Of a stretch of DNA of 64,000 bases, positions 61,314-64,000 are shown piece after piece. A program made the translations under genes and the position numbers. The DNA is from Elymus sibiricus (Eukaryota > Streptophyta > Magnoliopsida > Poales > Poaceae). Location of the stretch: positions 80,771,395-80,835,394 of the forward strand of contig CM077676.1 in assembly GCA_039707655.1 (NCBI GenBank). Direction: 5' to 3'. The notes under the pieces were generated by a model that saw nothing but the letters and a program-made list of their open reading frames with translations, was not told the origin of the DNA and did no database searches. Each line of letters starts with the position of its first letter. The first letter of the stretch is position 1.

Positions 61314-62618
61314 TGAGATCATGCTAACGTGTTTGGTTGCCAACTTGGTAATTTCAGAATGAAATACCCAAGTGTTCCTATTAGATACACTCGCCTAAAA
61401 ATCTATATTTGAGTTTTCTTAAAGCTAAGTTTCTAGGAAAAATTGATGCTTGGAAAAGGGGTTCTTTTTCCATGGGAGTAAAACCATGCTCCTAAATGCC
61501 TCTATGTCTAGTATTCCTTCTAACCACATGTCTATGTTCATAATGAACAAAGCTTTTATTGAAAAAAATTACAAGCATAGATGGAGATTCATTTGGCAAG
61601 GTTGTAGTGCTAAAAAACATATAATTTGGTAAAAATGGGCTCGGGTGTGCAGATCAAAATATATAAGGGGGTGGGGGCTAAGTGTTAAAGATTTGAGGAA
61701 GCAGATTTTCAGGCTCCTGGTCAAGTGGTGGTGGAAGTTAGAAAACCAATCTGGGTTGCGGCAGGACATTGTCAAAGCTAAATATTTGTATAATCACATT
61801 GTTGTTTCTATTAATCCTAGGTTTTTATTCACACTGGAGGCCATTTCTAGAAGTCAAAGAGCTTTATATGGTGGGTAGTGGAAACATGGCTAGACTTTGT
61901 AAAGACTCCTTAAATAACTAAATACCTTTGTGTGAGAAGTTTCATCGGTTGTTAGAGATTTGCAACATACAAGATTGTAATGTTCATCATTTTCTTGAAG
62001 TCAATCGCTCTACCCTCTTTAGAAGAAGGTTGTCACCTACTTTTGACAGTGGAATGGTATGTGTGTTGTTGTTATTGTCCTGCCTACTTCTAGTGATCCT
62101 GATGAAGTTTTTTTGGGTCCTTGAGAAGAAATATAAATTCTCTACCAAGTTTATGTATAAGTGGCATGAAAACCTCGTTGGGTGACACTTTAGTTGGATC
62201 TAGGATGCTAAAACTTCCTCATAAACTTTAGATTTTCCTCCGGCAACTTTCACAAGATGTTGCACCGACGAGAGAGAACGTGGGGAAGAAAAACTGGTTG
62301 GGAAATCCTACTTGCTTCTTTTATGACCAAATTGAATATTTGAAAAAAAAAACCCCACTATCACGTGGCTAGGATTTTCTAGACAACGTTGGGGGTCTAT
62401 CTTTGGCACTTCTCTTTGCCCTAATAAAATTTGGAAGTTTTATTCTTGGCGTTAGTCCTTTTCCCCTGGCGGTGGAACTTCTACAATCGAGTTGGGGGCG
62501 TCTGTTTGGCTATGTGGAATTCTCAAAATAAAGCTACCTTCGAGAAGTTGATCAAGACGCCCTTCGAAGTAGTGTTTGTTGTTTGTTCTTCTTTGGTTTG
62601 TTGGGAAGGACTTCAGAT

Positions 62619-62806
62619 CAAGGTTGTCAGAATCGTGATTCTGAATTGGATCGGAGGTATGATGGTAGGATCGCAAATCGTAGAATCTTAACTATCAGAA
62701 TCGTAAAAACGTAGATTCTGCTAACCAAAATCGTAGAATCAAAGGGGTTAGTTTGGATGGTAAAGTCGTAGAATCGTACAATAGAATCGTGATTCTGACA
62801 ACCTTG
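62619..62806. mobile_element. hAT-type MITE with 8-bp duplication (188 bp)
   Basis: The ends CAAGGTTGTCAGAATCG and, reverse-complemented, CAAGGTTGTCAGAATCACG are flanked by CTTCAGAT on both sides (62611-62618 and 62807-62814). Unit 1 shows the empty site at about 51240 (GGACTTCAATGCCCAG). The interior is built from repeated CGTAGAATC-like motifs. Confidence 0.9.
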
Positions 62807-63554
62807 CTTCAGATGCCTGGTGATGGATGCTTTGAAGAGGAATGCTACGCTACTCCGTGCCAATGCCGAACTTGATGCGTATCTATGTTGATGCGGGATC
62901 CTTGGGAACTCTATTTTTACCATGTGACACTTGTTACAATGGGTTTTCGTTGTGTCGGAAACATGTCCGGTTTCTGTAAGCGCTTGAACTTGATTTCTTC
63001 CTTTCCAGTTGTTTTTGTTGTAGAAGACTCGTTGTTTCCGTTGAGAAATTGATGGAAAGGGGATAACCTGGTAAAAAGAGAGCATAGTATATGCATCTAT
63101 GTATTTGACTTGAGTGACGTTGCGGCTAAAGTTCCTTTTATTCCCCCCGCAAAAAATAAAGTTCCTTTGGTTCTTCATTTTGCTCACGTATGGTGCACCA
63201 TGGAGTGGCCGTTGAAGCCCATTTGCTCACGATGGCGCACTTCAATTGTGGCTCGCAACCATGAAGTAGCTGCCTGCCATAATTGTACTTTGGTTGGAGC
63301 ACAAAGGTCCTACGAAATGGCGACTAAGCGTAGACCATATATATATTAATCACTGCCAACGTGTAGGAACGCCTATTTTCTCCATTCAGAAAGAAGATTA
63401 TTTATATGTTAGTGACCAAAGCACTCATCATACACACTTGAGGCGGAAACTGGAAATGAGGATAAGGGGGTAAATGATTGTACTTTTCCTTTAAAAAATA
63501 AAATAAGAAATAATTGAACCACTGAACGAGTCATGCCTTCTTCACTATTGAGTA

Positions 63555-63601
63555 CTTCCTTCATTCCAAACTGAACTAACACCACACTTATTTTGGAACA
63601 G
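63555..63601 (+). mobile_element. Stowaway-like fragment
   Basis: CTTCCTTCATTCCAAACTGA after a TA, then ACACTTATTTTGGAACAGA, resembles the ends of a Stowaway family whose right repeat has decayed. Confidence 0.4.
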
Positions 63602-64000
63602 ATGTAGCAGTTTTGAGTACATATCCTATTGGACAGACATGGACAGTTTAAACTGGTAAAAATAAAATACCGATGTTCATTCAAGCATGCTGGGTGGGTA
63701 GTTGCTAATGTTTATATTGCCCAGTGGATGGAAAGGTGAGATGCAAATTCAGCTAGAAGACCCGACCAACTAACTAATGAATCTGTGCTGAAGCTTATAA
63801 ATCAAGAGCTTGCAGACAATACCAACAACCACTATGATCTCTGAATTCTCGCAAGAATCTGCAATTAACGAAGGTGCTGCTGCATTCACAAACAAGCAAA
63901 GTCTTATGGAAGAATACACTGGCAAGCCTTTCGCGCCACAATCATACGCTACATGTATGGAATGGTAACACACAATTACAGTGATTGGCTATAGAAAATT

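Larger units (their letters stand above)
60420..63060 (+). pseudogene. Decayed LINE ORF2 in unit 2
   Basis: This is the counterpart of 48725-51480. LRSAKGVRQGDPFSTFNFNL near 60990-61050 is a clear LINE reverse-transcriptase motif, and LSVKDLRKQIFRLLVKWWWK near 61680-61740 is the segment after it. Stops and frameshifts are frequent. The 5' part present in unit 1 (48360-48720) is deleted here. The hAT MITE at 62619-62806 is inserted near its 3' end. Confidence 0.75.
52680..63810. repeat. Large tandem segmental duplication, unit 2
   Basis: This unit parallels unit 1 block by block in the same orientation, beginning at the GTGCGGCGAACATGTCCAAG region near 52735 (38395 in unit 1). It ends near 63805, where the two units stop matching before the window edge. 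It carries its own Stowaway elements, a hAT MITE and a Harbinger remnant. It lacks the solo LTR, SINE and LINE fragment of unit 1. Confidence 0.85.

Overview
This window looks like nuclear DNA of a cool-season grass, most likely a Triticeae species (wheat, Aegilops or barley relatives). The genes have plant intron/exon structure, and GC-rich monocot-type first exons sit in AT-rich, transposon-dominated intergenic DNA. The repeats are also typical: a Gypsy LTR with a tRNA-Asp-type primer binding site, Stowaway, Tourist and hAT miniature elements, Au-type SINEs and decayed LINEs. The species is an inference; no marker in the window fixes it.

The left third (about 3.4-21 kb) is the gene island. 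It holds three host genes. An intronless pentatricopeptide-repeat (PPR) protein of the E subgroup lies on the plus strand (3492-5792). A PRP38-family pre-mRNA splicing factor lies on the minus strand (coding 7508-14534, four coding exons, 394 aa). A group-3 sulfate-transporter-family protein, closest by eye to SULTR3;4, lies on the minus strand (coding 16424-20899, seven exons, 662 aa). The second coding intron of PRP38 is swollen to 4.5 kb by a PIF/Harbinger transposon (9978-13885) that carries both a DDE transposase and a Myb-like gene in the opposite orientation.

The rest is repeats. Positions 1-1957 are the 5' LTR and start of gag of a Gypsy retrotransposon read leftwards. At 21.3-23.15 kb a diverged tandem duplication is split by a 5'-truncated LINE with target-site duplications, followed by a (GA)n tract of about 285 bp. 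At 26.37-27.04 kb is a poly(A) retroposon with a 17-bp target-site duplication, and a truncated reverse copy lies at 42.5 kb. Positions 27.4-28.5 kb hold three diverged repeat units. A non-autonomous Helitron with both termini spans 31050-35868.

The right 26 kb (about 38.35-63.8 kb) is one large direct tandem duplication of largely non-coding DNA: unit 1 at about 38.35-52.4 kb and unit 2 at about 52.68-63.8 kb. Both units share old LINE sequence, and each has gained private insertions: a LINE fragment, a MITE, an Au-type SINE and a solo LTR in unit 1; two Stowaway elements, a hAT MITE and a Harbinger remnant in unit 2. Comparing the units gives empty sites for several insertions. I see no intact protein gene in the duplicated part, only short conserved islands and one weak open frame.

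The three host genes do not form a pathway. They are a chance neighbourhood of organelle RNA processing, nuclear splicing and anion/phosphate transport.
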